This document shows, piece after piece, positions 1 to 13,535 of a stretch of DNA of 64,000 nucleotides. This DNA comes from Heliopora coerulea (taxonomy: Eukaryota > Cnidaria > Anthozoa > Scleralcyonacea > Helioporidae): the NCBI GenBank assembly GCA_030142905.1, contig JASJOG010000295.1, positions 62,001 through 126,000 on the forward strand, in the 5' to 3' direction. Each line of letters starts with the position of its first letter. Position 1 is the first letter of the stretch. The notes beneath the pieces were generated by a model that made no database searches, was not told the DNA's origin, and saw only the letters and a list, made by a program, of their open reading frames with translations. The position numbers and the translations under genes were made by a program.

Positions 1-324
1 ATCATGATCTCCAACTTCTGATCATCAAAATCATCACCATTATCTGATCTTTATCATCATCATCAACATCATCATAATCTGGTTATTGCTATAATCATCA
101 TCATCAATATCTGTTTGTTGTGTTCATAATTATCATCATCATGATTTGGTCATTTTCACCATCTAGTAATCGTCATCATCTGGTCATCATCATCTGGTCA
201 TCATCATAATCTGGTCATCATCACCTTCAACATCATCATCATCTGGTCGTCGTCATCATCACAATCATCATCATCTGCTCATCCTCATCATCAGTTCACG
301 GTCAGTCAGTCAGTCTGCGGTTTC

Positions 325-450
325 ATTTTTTGCTGACTCAGCAGTTTCACTTTTCCCACACTCAGCAGTTTCATTTTTTGATCACTCAGCAGTTTCATTT
401 TTCGCTGACTCAGCATTTTCTTTTTTTGCTGACTCATCATCATCATCATC
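325..450. repeat. 24-bp minisatellite block with MARE-like palindrome (copy 1, first block)
   Basis: Tandem units of about 24 bp, each a T-rich stretch plus GCTGACTCAGCAGTTTCA. The core TGCTGACTCAGCA is a perfect 13-bp palindrome identical to the known Maf recognition element (T-MARE). The equivalent block in copy 2 is at about 2078-2203. Confidence 0.85.
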
Positions 451-829
451 ATCAGGTCGTTGTCTTCATTATCCTCATCATCATCATTTGGTTTTTCCCA
501 TCATCATCATCATCGACATCATCATCTGGATGTTGTCATCATCATTACCATTATCTGGTCTTTATCATCATAAACATCATCTGGTTATCATCATCATCAT
601 CAACATAATAATCATCTGGTCTTCATTATCATCATCATAATAATCTGGTCTTCGTCGCATCATCATCATCTTATGGTCGTCTTCATTATAATCATCATCA
701 TCTTTTGGGTTTTGTCATCATCATCAGCATCATCTTCTGGTTGTCGACATCATTATCATCTGGTCGTTCTCATCATCATCATCATCATCATTTGGTCCTC
801 TTCATTATCGGTTGACTGTCAGTCAGTCA

Positions 830-1290
830 GTCAGCGGTTTCATTTTTCGCTGACTCAGCAGTTTAATTTTTTCATGGCTCAGCAGTTACATTTATCGCTG
901 ACTCAGCAGCTTCCATTTTTGTTTACTCAACAGTTTCATTTTTTGCTGACTCAGCAGTTTCTTTTATGTTAACTCTGCAGTTTCATTTTTGCTTACTCAG
1001 CAGTTTCATTTTCCCTGACTCGGCAGTTTCATCTTTTGCTGACTTAGCAGTTTTATTTTTCGCTAACTCAGAATTTACAACTTTTGCTGACTGAGTAGTT
1101 TCATTTTTCGCAGCCTCAGCAGTTTCACTTGTTGCTGACACAGCAGTTACATGTGTCACTGACTCAGCATTTTCAGTTTTTGCTTACTAAACACTTTCAT
1201 TTTTTGCTGACTCAGCAGTTTCATCTTTTGCTAAATCAGCAGCTTCATTTTTTGCTCACTCAGCAGTTTTATTTTTTGCTGACTCATCAT
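830..1290. repeat. 24-bp minisatellite block with MARE-like palindrome (copy 1, second block)
   Basis: About 19 tandem, partly degenerate units of the same ~24-bp minisatellite. Several keep the full TGCTGACTCAGCA palindrome and others carry CGCTGACTCAGCA or point changes. The equivalent block in copy 2 is at about 2583-3020. Confidence 0.85.
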
Positions 1291-3244
1291 CATCGTCTGC
1301 ATCATCATCTGGTCGTCGTCTTCATTATCATCATCATCATCTGGTCGTCGTGATCATCATCATGATTCTGATCATCTGCTCTTCCTTATCATCATCATGT
1401 GGTCCTCGTTGTCATCATAATCATCACAATATCCTCCTCATCATCAGCATCAACATCGTCTGGTTCTTGTCATCATCATCATCATCATTATCTGCTCGTC
1501 ATTATCATGATCTCCATTATCTGATCATCATCATCATCATCACCATTATCAGATCGTTATCATCATCATCATCATCATCATCTTGTTGTTGTCGTCATTA
1601 TCATCATCACCATCATCTGTTTGTTGTCTTTATTATTATCATCATCAACATCTGGACATCGTTGTCATCATAATCATCACTATGTCTTCAACATCATCAG
1701 CATCAACATCGTCATGTTCTTGTCATCATCATCATCATTATTTGCTCGTCATTATCATGATCTCCAACTTCTGATCATCAAAATCATCACCATTATCTGA
1801 TCTTTATCATCATCATCAACATCATCATAATCTGGTTATTGCTATAATCATCATCATCAATATCTGTTTGTTGTGTTCATAATTATCATCATCATGATTT
1901 GGTCATTTTCACCATCTAGTAATCGTCATCATCTGGTCATCATCATCTGGTCATCATCATAATCTGGTCATCATCACCTTCAACATCATCATCATCTGGT
2001 CGTCGTCATCATCACAATCATCATCATCTGCTCATCCTCATCATCAGTTCACGGTCAGTCAGTCAGTCTGCGGTTTCATTTTTTGCTGACTCAGCAGTTT
2101 CACTTTTCCCACACTCAGCAGTTTCATTTTTTGATCACTCAGCAGTTTCATTTTTCGCTGACTCAGCATTTTCTTTTTTTGCTGACTCATCATCATCATC
2201 ATCATCAGGTCGTTGTCTTCATTATCCTCATCATCATCATTTGGTTTTTCCCATCATCATCATCATCGACATCATCATCTGGATGTTGTCATCATCATTA
2301 CCATTATCTGGTCTTTATCATCATAAACATCATCTGGTTATCATCATCATCATCAACATAATAATCATCTGGTCTTCATTATCATCATCATAATAATCTG
2401 GTCTTCGTCGCATCATCATCATCTTATGGTCGTCTTCATTATAATCATCATCATCTTTTGGGTTTTGTCATCATCATCAGCATCATCTTCTGGTTGTCGA
2501 CATCATTATCATCTGGTCGTTCTCATCATCATCATCATCATCATTTGGTCCTCTTCATTATCGGTTGACTGTCAGTCAGTCAGTCAGCGGTTTCATTTTT
2601 CGCTGACTCAGCAGTTTAATTTTTTCATGGCTCAGCAGTTACATTTATCGCTGACTCAGCAGCTTCCATTTTTGTTTACTCAACAGTTTCATTTTTTGCT
2701 GACTCAGCAGTTTCTTTTATGTTAACTCTGCAGTTTCATTTTTGCTTACTCAGCAGTTTCATTTTCCCTGACTCGGCAGTTTCATCTTTTGCTGACTTAG
2801 CAGTTTTATTTTTCGCTAACTCAGAATTTACAACTTTTGCTGACTGAGTAGTTTCATTTTTCGCAGCCTCAGCAGTTTCACTTGTTGCTGACACAGCAGT
2901 TACATGTGTCACTGACTCAGCATTTTCAGTTTTTGCTTACTAAACACTTTCATTTTTTCCTGACTCAGCAGTTTCATCTTTTGCTAACTCAGCAGCTTCA
3001 TTTTTTGCTGACACATCATCATCGTCCGCATCATTATCTTGTCGTTGTCTTCATTATCATCATCATCATCTGGTCGTCGTGATCATCGTCATGATTCTGA
3101 TCATCTGCACTTCCTTATCATCATCATCTGGTCGTCGTTGTCATCATAATCATCACAATATCGTCCTCATCATTAGCATCAACATCGTCTGGTTCTTGTC
3201 ATCATCATCATCATCATTATCTGCTCGTCATTATCATGATAATT

Positions 3245-6200
3245 TTAATGTCAAACTCGCCAAAAACGCTTTATCTCCATGAGATTGGACGATTAGTAAA
3301 ACAAACAGTGAAACTACTGTGGATGCATCAAATAGTTTTTCTCGAAAGTTTGCGAAATCTCGCCAATGCTTATAAAATGGACACTTCGGGTCAGAGAAGA
3401 AATAAAAGTATTATTTCATTGATTGGAGTACTATTTCAGAAAATATGGTAATGTATAGAAAATGGCCCCTTTAGCCTTATACGGCCAAAAGGTGTAATAA
3501 TGTTTAGTATTGGTTCTAAAAGCAAAACGTGCCCTAAAATCTCCCAAATTTCCTAAAATGCACATTTCCACCCTTACATCATAAAACAAATCGAATTTTG
3601 TTGAATGGACGAGGTTGTGTGAGAATTTGTCAAACTCGTCAAAAACTCTTTATCTCCACGAGATAAGACGATTCGTGAAACTTGCAGTGAAACTACTGTG
3701 GTTGCAATGAGTAGTTTTGAGCGAAAGTTTGCGAAATCTTGCCAATGTTTCTAAAGTGATCTATTCGGGTCAGAGAAGAGAATAAAAGCATTAGTTCTTT
3801 GGTTTGGAGTACTATTTCAGAAAATATGGTAATATTTATAAAATGGCCCTTATGGCTTTATACTGCCAAAAGGTATAATAATAGTTAGAATTTGTTCCAA
3901 AAGGAAAATGTGTCCAAAATTCTCCCAAACCTCAAAAAATGCTCCAATCCACCCTTACATCAAAAAACAAATCGAATTTTGTTGAATCGACGAGGTAGTG
4001 TGAGCATTTGTCAAACTCGTCAAAAACGCTTTATCTCCACGAGATAAGACGATTAGTGAAACAAACAGTGAAACTACTGTGGATGCATCAAGTAATTTTC
4101 CTCAAAATTTTGCCCAATCTCGCCAATGCTTTTAAAATGGACTATTCAGGTTAGAAAAGATAATAAAAGTATTATTTCATTGATTGGAGTACTATTTCAG
4201 AAAATATGGTAATGTTTAGAAAATGGCCACTTTAGCTTTATACGGGCAAAAGGTATAATAATGGTTAGAATTGGTTCCAAAAGAAAAACGTGTCCAAAAA
4301 TCTCCCAAACCTCCTAAAATACACCTTTCCACACTTACATCATAAAACAAATCGAATTTTGTTGAATCGACGAGGTGCTGTGAGAATTTGTCAAACTCGT
4401 CAAAAACGCTTTATCTCCACTAAATAAGACTACTAGTGAAACGAACTGTAAAACTACTCTGGTTGCAGTGAGTAGTTTTTCTCGAAAGTTTGCAAAATCT
4501 CGCCAATGCTTCTAAAATGGTCTATTCGGGTCAGAGAAAAAAATAAAAGAATTAGTTCATTGATTGGAGCTTTATTTCAGAAAATATGGTTAGATTTAGA
4601 AAATGGCCACTTTAGCCTTCTACAGCAAAAAGGTATAATAATGGTTAGAATTGCTTCCATAAGAAATACGTCTCCAAAAGTCTCCCAAACCTACTTAAAT
4701 GCACCTATCCACCCATACATCATAAAACAAATTGAATTTTGTTGAATGGACGAGGTGCTGTGAGAATTTGTCAAACTCGTTAAAAACGTTTTATCTCCAC
4801 GGGATAAGACGATTAGTGAAACGAACCGTGAAACCACTGTTGATGCATTAAGTAGTTTTTCTCGAAAGTTTGCACAACCTCGCCAACGCTTCTAAAATGC
4901 TTTATTCGGGTTAGAGAAGATAATAAAAGTATTAGTTCATTGATTGGAGTACTATTTCAGAAAATATGGTAAGGTTAAGAAAATGACCGGTTTAGCCTCA
5001 TACACAAAAAATGCATAATAATAGTTAGAATTGCTTCCAAAAGAAATACTTGTTCAAAAATCTCCCAAACCTCCTAAAATGCACCTTTCCATCCTTACAT
5101 CATAAAACAAATCGAATTTTGTTGAATGGACGGGGTGCTATGAAAATTGGTAAAACCCGTCAAAAACGCTTTATCTCCACGAGATAAGACGATTAAATTA
5201 ACGAACAGTGAAACTACTGTAGATGCACTAAGTAGTTTTTCTCGAAAGTTTGCACAACCTCGCCAATGCTTCTAAAATGATCTATTCGGGTCAGAGAAGA
5301 GAATAAAAGTATTAGTTCATTGACTGGAGTACTATTTCAAAAAATATGGCAATGATTAGAAAATACCCTCTTCAGGCCCAAATGTCCAAAACGCATAATA
5401 ATAGTTAGAATTTGTTTGGGCAAATATAGGTGAGTAAAACTTTCCCAAACCTCCTAAAACGTTCCTTTCCACCTGCACATGATAAAACAAATCGAATTTC
5501 GTCGATTCGACGAGGTGCTTTGAGATTTTATCAAATTCGTCAAAAACACTTTATCTCCACGAGATAAGACAATTAGTGAACGAACAGTGAAACTACTGTG
5601 GATGCATTAAGTAGTTTTTCTCGAAAGTTTGCACAACCTCGTCAATGCTTCTAAAATGCTCTATTCGGGTTAGAGAAGATAATAAAAGTATTAGTTCATT
5701 GATTGGAGCACTATTTCAGAAAATATGGTAATGTTAAGAAAATGACCGGTTTAGCCTCATACGCAAAAAATTCATAATAAAAGTTAGAATTTGTTCCAAA
5801 AGAAATACGTGTTCAAAAATCTCCCAAACCTCTTAAAATACACCTTTCCACCCTTACATCATAAAACAAATCGAATTTTTTTGAATGGACGAGGTGCAGT
5901 GAAAATTGGTAAAACCAGTCAAAAACGCTTTATTTCCACGATATAAGACGATTAGAGAAACGAACAGTGAAACTACTGTTGATGCATTAAGTAGTTTTTC
6001 TCGAAAGTTTGCACAACCTCCCCAATGCTTCTAAAATGGTCTATTCGGGTTAAAGAATATAATAAAAGTATTAGTTCATTGATTGAAGCTTTATTTCAGA
6101 AAATATGGTTAGGTTTAGAAAATGGCCAGTTTAGCCTTATACAGCCGAAAGGTATAATAATGGTTAGATTGGGTTCCAAACGAAATACGAGTCCAAAAAT

Positions 6201-9200
6201 CTCCCAAACTTCCTTAATTGCTCCTATCCACCCATACATCATAAAACAAATTGAATTTTGTTGAATCCACGAGGTGCTGTGAGAATTTGTCAAACTCGTC
6301 AAAAACGCTTGATCTCCACGAGATAAGACGATTAGTGAAGCAAACAGTGAAACTACTGTGGATGTTTCTTAAATGATCTATTGGGGTCAGAGAAGAGAAT
6401 AAAGGCATTAATTCATTGATTTCGAGTACTATTTCAAAAAATATGGTAATATTTAGAAAATGGCCCCCATGGCTTTATACCGCCAAAAGGTATAATAAAT
6501 AGTTAGAATTGGTTCCAAAGAGAAAATGTGTCCAAAAATCTCCCAAACCTCCTAAAATGCTCCTATCCACCCTTACATCATAAAACAAATCAAATTTTGT
6601 TAAATCACGAGGTAGTGTGAGAATTTGTCAAACTCGTCAAAAACGCTCTATCTCCACGAGATAAGACGATTAGTTAAACAAACAGTGAAACTACTGTGGA
6701 TGCATCAAGTAGTTTTTCTCGAAAGTTTGTGAAATCTTGCCAATGCTTCTAAAATGGACTATTCGGATCAGAGAAGAGAATAAAAGTATCATTTCATGAT
6801 TGGAGTACTATTTCAGAAAATATGGTAATGTTTAAAAAATGGCCCTTTTAGCCTTATACAGACAAAATTTATAATAATGGTTAGAATTGGTTCCTAATGA
6901 AATACGTGTCCAAAAATCTCCCAAACCTCCTTAAATGCACCTTTCCACCCTTACATCATAAAACAAATCGAATTTTCTAGAATCGACAACGTGCTGTGAG
7001 ATTTTGTCAAACTCGTCAAAAACGCTTTATCTCCACGAGATAAGACGATTCGTGAAACTTGCAGTGAAACTACTGTGGTTGCAATGAGTAGTTTTGAGCG
7101 AAAGTTTGCGAAATCTCGCCAATGCTTCTAAAATGGACACGTTGGGTCAGAGAAGAGAATAAAAGCATTAGTTCATTGATTTGGAGTACTATTTCAGAAA
7201 ATATGGTAATATTTAGAAAATGGACTTTATGGTTTTATACGGCCAAAAGGTATAATAATAGTTAGAATTGGTTCCAAAGGGAAAATGTGTCAAAAAATCT
7301 CCGAAACCTCCTAAAATGCTCCTATCCACCCTTACTTCATAAAACAAATCGAATTTTGTTGAATGGACGAGGTAGTGTGAGCATTTGTCAAACTCGTCAA
7401 AAACGCTTTATCTCCACGAGATAAGACGATTAGTGAAACAAACAGTGAAACTACTGTGGATGCATCAAGTAGTTTTTCTCGAAAGTTTGCGAAATCTCGC
7501 CAATGCTTCTAAAATTGTCTATTCGGGTCAGAGAAGAGAATAAAAGTATTATTTCATTGATTGGAGTACTATTTCAGAAGATATGGTAATGAATAGAAAA
7601 TGGCCCCTTTAACCTTATACGACCAAAATGGTACAATATTGGTTAGAATTTGTTCTAAAACAAAAACGTGTCCAAAAATATCTCAAACCTGCTTAAATGC
7701 ACCTTTCCACCCTTACATCATAAAACAAATCGAATTTTCTAGAATCGACAACGTGGTGTGAGAATTTGTCAAACACGTCAAAAACGCTTTATCTCCACGA
7801 GATAAGACGATTCGTGAAACTTGCAGTGAAACTACTGTGGTTGCAGTGAGTAGTTTTGAGCGAAAGTTTGCGAAATCTCGCCAATGTTTCTAAAGTGATC
7901 TATTCGGGTCAGAGAAGAGAATAAAAGCATTAGTTCGTTGATTGGAGTACTATTTCAGAAAATATGGTAATGTATAGAAAATGGCCCCTTTAGCCTTATA
8001 TGGCCAAAAGGTATAATAATGGTTAGAATTTGTTCTAAAAGAAAAACATGTCCTAAAATCTACCAAACCTCCTTAAATGCACCTTTCCACCTTTACATCA
8101 TAAAATAATGTGCTGTAAGATTTTGTCAAACCCGTCAAAAACGCTTTATCTCCACGAGATAAGACGATTCGTGAAACTTGCAGTGAAACTACTGTGGTTG
8201 CAGTGAGTAGTTTTGAGCGAAAGTTTGCGAAATCTCGCCAATGTTTCTAAAGTGCTCTATTCGGGTCAGAGAAGAGAATAAAAGCATTAGTTCGTTGATT
8301 GGAGTACTATTTCAGAAAATATGGTAATGTATAGAAAATGGCCCCTTTAGCCTTATATGGCCAAAAGGTATAATAATGGTTAGAATTTGTTCTAAAAGAA
8401 AAACATGTCCTAAAATCTACCAAACCTCCTTAAATGCACCTTTCCACCTTTACATCATAAAATAATGTGCTGTAAGATTTTGTCAAACCCGTCAAAAACG
8501 CTTTATCTCCACGAGATAAGACGATTAGTGAAACGAACAGTGAAACTACTCTGGTTGCAGTGAGTAATTTTCCTCAAAAGTTTGCCCAATCTCGCCAATG
8601 CTTCTACAATGGTCTATTAGGTTTAGAGAAGATAATAAAAGTATTAGTTCATTGATTGGAGCACTATTTCAGAAAATATGGTAATGTTTAGAAAATGGCC
8701 ACTTTAGCTTTATACGGGCAAAAGGTATAATAATGGTTAGAATTGGTTCCAAAAGAAAAACGTGTCCAAAAATCTCCCAAACCTCCTAAAATACACCTTT
8801 CCACACTTACATCATAAAACAAATCGAATTTTGTTGAATCGACGAGGTGCTGTGAGAATTTGTCAAACTCGTCAAAAACGCTTTATCTCTACTAAATAAG
8901 ACTATTAGTGAAACGAACAGTGTAACTACTGTGGTTGCAGTGAGTAGCTTTTAACGACACTTTGTGAAATCTCGCCAACGCTTCTAAAATAATCTCTTCA
9001 TGTCAGAGAAGAGAATAAAAGCATTAGTTCATTGATTAGAGTACTATTTCAGAAAATATGGTAATGGATAGAAAATGGCCCCTTTAGCCTCATACGCCAA
9101 AAATCCATAATAATCTTTAGAATTGGTTCCAAAAGAAATACGTGTTCAAAAATCTCCCAAACCTCCTAAAATACACCTTTCCACACTTACATCATAAAAC

Positions 9201-11510
9201 AAATCGAATTTTGTTGAATCGACGAGGTGCTGTGAGAATTTGTCAAACTCGTCAAAAACGCTTTATCTCCACTAAATAAGACTACTAGTGAAACGAACTG
9301 TAAAACTACTCTGGTTGCAGTGAGTAGTTTTTCTCGAAAGTTTGCAAAATCTCGCCAATGCTTCTAAAATGGTCTATTCGGGTCAGAGAAAAAAATAAAA
9401 GAATTAGTTCATTGATTGGAGCTTTATTTCAGAAAATATGGTTAGATTTAGAAAATGGCCACTTTAGCCTTCTACAGCAAAAAGGTATAATAATGGTTAG
9501 AATTGCTTCCATAAGAAATACGTCTCCAAAAGTCTCCCAAACCTACTTAAATGCACCTATCCACCCATACATCATAAAACAAATTGAATTTTGTTGAATG
9601 GACGAGGTGCTGTGAGAATTTGTCAAACTCGTTAAAAACGTTTTATCTCCACGAGATAAGACGATTAGAGAAACGAACCGTGAAACCACTGTTGATGCAT
9701 TAAGTAGTTTTTCTCGAAAGTTTGCACAACCTGGCCAACGCTTCTAAAATGCTTTATTCGGGTTAGAGAAGATAATAAAAGTATTAGTTCATTGATTGGA
9801 GTACTATTTCAGAAAATATGGTAAGGTTAAGAAAATGACCGGTTTAGCCTCATACACAAAAAATGCATAATAATAGTTAGAATTGCTTCCAAAAGAAATA
9901 CTTGTTCAAAAATCTCCCAAACCTCCTAAAATGCACCTTTCCATCCTTACATCATAAAACAAATCGAATTTTGTTGAATGGACGGGGTGCTATGAAAATT
10001 GGTAAAACCCGTCAAAAACGCTTTATCTCCACGAGATAAGACAATTAGTGAAACGAACAGTGAAACTACTGTAGATGCACTAAGTAGTTTTTCTCGAAAG
10101 TTTGCACAACCTCGCCAATGCTTCTAAAATGGTCTATCCGGGATAGAAAAGATAATAAAAGTATTAGTTCATTGATTGAAGCTTTATTTCAGAAAATTTG
10201 GTTAGGTTTAGAAAATGGCCAGTTTAGCCTTATAAAGCCAAAAGGTATAATAATGGTTAGATTGGGTTCCAAACGAAATACGTGTCCAAAAATCTCCCAA
10301 ACCTCCTTAAATGCTCCTATCCACCCATACATCATAAAACAAATCGAATTTTGTTGAATGGACGAGGTGCTGTGAGAATTTGTCAAACTCGTCAAAAACG
10401 CTTTATCTCCACTAAATAAGACTATTAGTGAAACGAACAATGTAACTACTGTGGTTGCAGTGAGTAGTTTTTAACGACTGTTTGGGAAATCTCGCCAATG
10501 CTTCTAAAATAATCTATTCGTGTCAGAGAAGAGAATAAAAGCATTAGTTCATTGATTGGAGTACTATTTCGAAAATATGGCAATGATTAGAAAATGCCCT
10601 CTTCAGCCACAAACGTCCAAAACGCATAATAATGGTTAGAATTTGTTTGTGGAAATATATGTGCGTAAAACTTTCCCAAACCTCCTAAAATGATCCATTC
10701 CACTCGCACTTGATAAACCAAATCGAATTTCGTCGATTCGACGAGGTGCTTTGAGATTTTATAAAATGCGCCAAAAACGCTTTATTTCCACGAGATAAGA
10801 AAATTAGTAAAACGAACAGTGAAACTACTGTGGATGCATTAAGTAGTTTTACTCGAAAGTTTGCACAACCTCGCCAATGCTTCTAAAATGGTCTATTCTG
10901 GTTAGAGAAGATAATAAAAGTATTAGTTCATTGATTGGAGCACTATTTCAGAAAATATGGTAATGTTAAGAATATGAGCACTTTAGCCTCATACGCGAAA
11001 AATACATAATAATGGTTAGAATTGCTTCCAAAAGAAATACGCGTTCAAAAATCTCCCAAACCTCCTAAAATACACCTTTCAACCCTTACATCATAAAACT
11101 AATCGAATTTTGTTGAATCGACGAGGTGCTGTGAGAATTTGTCAAACTCGTCAAAAACGCTTTATCTCTACGAGATAAGACTACTAGTGAAACGAACTGT
11201 AAAACTACTCTGGTTGCAGTGAGTAGTTTTTCTCGAAAGTTTGCAAAATCTCGCCAATGCTTCTAAAATGGTCTATTCGGGTTAGAGAAGATAATAAAAG
11301 TATTAGTTCATTGATTGGAGCACTATTTCAGAAAATATGGCAATGATTACAAAATGCCTTCTTCAGCCCCAACTGTCCAAAACGCATAATAATAGTTAGA
11401 ATTTGTTAAGGGAAATATAGGTGCGTAAAACTTTCCCAAAGCTCCTAAAATGTTCCTTTCCACCTGCACATGATAAAACAAATCGAATTTCGCCAATTCG
11501 ACGAGGTGCT
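3245..11510. repeat. Satellite array, ~380-bp monomer, left part
   Basis: About 22 head-to-tail monomers. The landmark TTATCTCCACGAGATAAGAC recurs every ~380 bp (for example near 3650, 4031, 4411, 4791). Each monomer contains a short inverted repeat around CTCCACGAGATAAG, a GTGAAACTACTGTGG segment, ATTGGAGTACTATTTCAG, and a CATCATAAAACAAATCGAA tail. Monomers diverge by single substitutions and small indels. Frames of about 79 codons open in several monomers, but they are by-products of the repeat and vary with monomer sequence. Confidence 0.95.
4310..5170. repeat. Higher-order satellite block A, duplicated at 9162-10020
   Basis: Monomer variants here carry private changes, such as CTCCACTAAATAAGACTACT and AAAACTACTCTGG, and recur in the same order and almost unchanged 4852 bp downstream. 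The 240-bp stretches 4506-4745 and 9358-9597 encode the same 79 residues. This shows that multi-monomer blocks, not only single monomers, were amplified. Confidence 0.8.
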
Positions 11511-12446
11511 AGTAGTATGTAATATCCGGATTCTGTCACAAGTTTTTGGTAATGAAAATAATGTTATTTTCTTTCGATAATTTCATCATTTTTACTTAAT
11601 TTTAGTTGATTTTTTCTTAAAACACGGAGCGAAGCGGAGTGTTTTGTCAATTAACTCATTTTAAGTAAATTTGATGAATATTGTATCGAAATTGAATAAA
11701 ATTTATTTAATTTATACCAAATGATGTGAATTTTATCCTATTTTACATCATTTTTTAATGATTTTTTAAAACCTTAAAAAACTTGTAAAAACTTGTCAAA
11801 ACTTATCAAAATTGGTTAAATTTAAATAGTTTTTTGTTAAAATTACTTAAATTACTAAACAAAACGCGAGACACAACGCGAAGCGGGGTGGGTCGACGTT
11901 CTAGTCACTCCAAGTATTTTTTTAACAAAAATTATTGAAAATTAACTAAAACTATGTTGAAAATTTCAAAAACTCTAAGCATGTTGTTGAAATTTAATGA
12001 TTTTTTAAAAACTTTTAAAAATTATAAATAATTTAAGATTGGTTAAAAATTTTTCAAATTTAGTCAAAATTTTTCAAATTTGACCAAAATTTTTCAAAGT
12101 GTCGTTGGGGAAAACCCTTTTTATTGATGACGCCACTTTCGGTTTCACTTACTTAACTTCCGGTCGCTTTCATGAATTTAATTACATTACCAAGAATTTC
12201 AACACATTTTAAAAAACGGGTCAAAATTTTTCAAAGTGTCACAGGGGAATACCCTCAACATTCCAAACATTCCAAACATTCCATACATGCCTAATCTCCC
12301 TAACAACCAGCCTAACTCGATGTAAACAAAAAAACTATTTTTAGTTTGCTCCGTTGTTAGGGAGATCTGGAATGTATGTAATGTGGGGAAAACCCCTCAA
12401 CGACTGGTGGAGGAATTACCTTTTTTGACAGAATTTTAAGGAAACA
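11511..12446 (+). repeat. Polinton left terminal inverted repeat
   Basis: This 936-bp repeat pairs with 28420-29355. By eye the arms differ at one base (T at 12379; the partner position 28487 does not complement it). The repeat ends at GAATTTTAAGGAAACA. It is AT-rich apart from GC-rich words built on GCGAAGCG at about 11630 and 11873. It contains a strong internal inverted repeat at 12295-12365. Confidence 0.95.
12295..12365. other. Inverted repeat (13-bp stem) inside Polinton TIR
   Basis: TCTCCCTAACAAC at 12295-12307 pairs perfectly with GTTGTTAGGGAGA at 12353-12365 across a 45-nt loop. Imperfect pairing extends outward through the ATTCCATACAT and ATGTATG...AATG words. The same structure is present in the right TIR. 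Role unknown; a replication, termination or promoter element is possible. Confidence 0.7.
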
Positions 12447-13490
12447 ACCTAGCTGATAAAGTATTTTACAATTTAAATCCAAATATATTCTCATAAGTGT
12501 CAATCATTTCATTCATGTAATGACCATATGCCAGTGTATCTATTTTATTTTCAAGTATTATTCTTTTATCATCTTTTGCTGACAATGCAATTTTTTCAAT
12601 ACTCTCAGTATACAATTCATGATTTCGGTGTCTTATTAAATTCTTCTTCAGTAAATAAACAATCTTTATAATTTTGAAATGTTAGATTTTTTTCAATAAC
12701 ATTTTTCTTAACACCTTTACATCTTTTTGACACCTTTGGTGCGTTGTCTTTTTCATCTATTTTATAAGAATATAATTTTGCTCTCAGCCCTACAAATTCT
12801 TCTATTTGTTTACCACCGCACTCATCTTTCATCATTCCAATTACTTTTTTGTTTAAACCGGTTTTAATTCCGCTTTCATGTTCTTTTGGATAATTACTTG
12901 TGTCAAACATTTTTTCAACATCTGGGGTTATATCTTTATAAAAATCTTCAGTTTTAATTTCATACATTAAACTGTCAGTATCTGTAAATAACAACCGCGC
13001 ATTTTCACCTTATTTTAATTTAATATAATTATAATGAAAATCATACATTAAAGTCTTTGATAAATCTAATATGCTCATTCCTAAATATATAGGTTTATCT
13101 AGCTTAATTTTTTTCTTATGCATATGCACAGCAATTAAATTTTCAGAAAATATTGTTCTTTTGTTAAAATTAGTTTTTGAAAATAATTTTAAAGGTTTTT
13201 CTTCTCTGTTAACTAATTGTATATCAACTCTGTTTCTAACATTCTCCATAGTTTTTCCAAACACAGAATTATTCATAAGTTTGAAAAAGTCTTTTTCAAA
13301 TTCATTTTTTGCTTCTGTTCTCAGTTTTGTGTTTAAATCAATATATTTTTTCATAAAATCGTCTTCATAAAATTTAATACCTTTATAAATTCCACTAATT
13401 TTTAATCCTAATTTTTCATATAATTTCAAATTTTCACTATGTAAAACATATTTTTCTTTATTATTCAAATTTGGTATTAATTTTTCAACA

Positions 13491-13535
13491 GCACACGAAG
13501 TGTGTGAACCGCCAGGTGATCCTGCTCCACAGGTA
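13491..13535. repeat. Mini-hairpin insertion inside polymerase gene
   Basis: CACAC-GAA-GTGTG at 13492-13504 is followed by TGAACCGCCAGGTGA. On the coding strand it makes a Gly/Ser/Cys-rich peptide (GTCGAGSPGGSHTSCA) between PLAPERLKV and EKLIPNLNN. From memory of the family these two segments are usually close together. It is in frame and GC-rich in an AT-rich gene. Confidence 0.75.

Larger units (their letters stand above)
1..3244. repeat. Compound (ATC)n / 24-bp minisatellite, two tandem 1753-bp copies
   Basis: The stretch is almost entirely trinucleotide ATC/CAT/GAT-like repeat broken by CTGGTC words, alternating with blocks of a ~24-bp unit containing GCTGACTCAGCAG. Position 1 onward repeats almost exactly from 1754, so the block is a tandem duplication with period 1753. 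The second copy ends near 3240, where the 380-bp satellite begins. Copy 2 is slightly shorter in the minisatellite part around 2990. Open frames here encode only low-complexity His/Ser/Ile or TQQFHF repeats and are not genes. Confidence 0.95.

Noticed and set aside
330..1774. Long open frames rich in His, Ser, Ile or TQQFHF repeats
   Set aside because: They are translations of ATC microsatellite and the 24-bp minisatellite, repeated exactly in the second 1753-bp copy.
4506..10440. 79-codon frames recurring in the satellite, both strands
   Set aside because: They exist only where monomer variants lack a stop, with no conservation beyond the DNA repeat itself.
12617..12994. A separate 125-aa gene beginning at TTG before FTDTDSL
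   Set aside because: It is in the same frame as the 820-codon piece, separated only by a TAA, and carries polymerase motif C.
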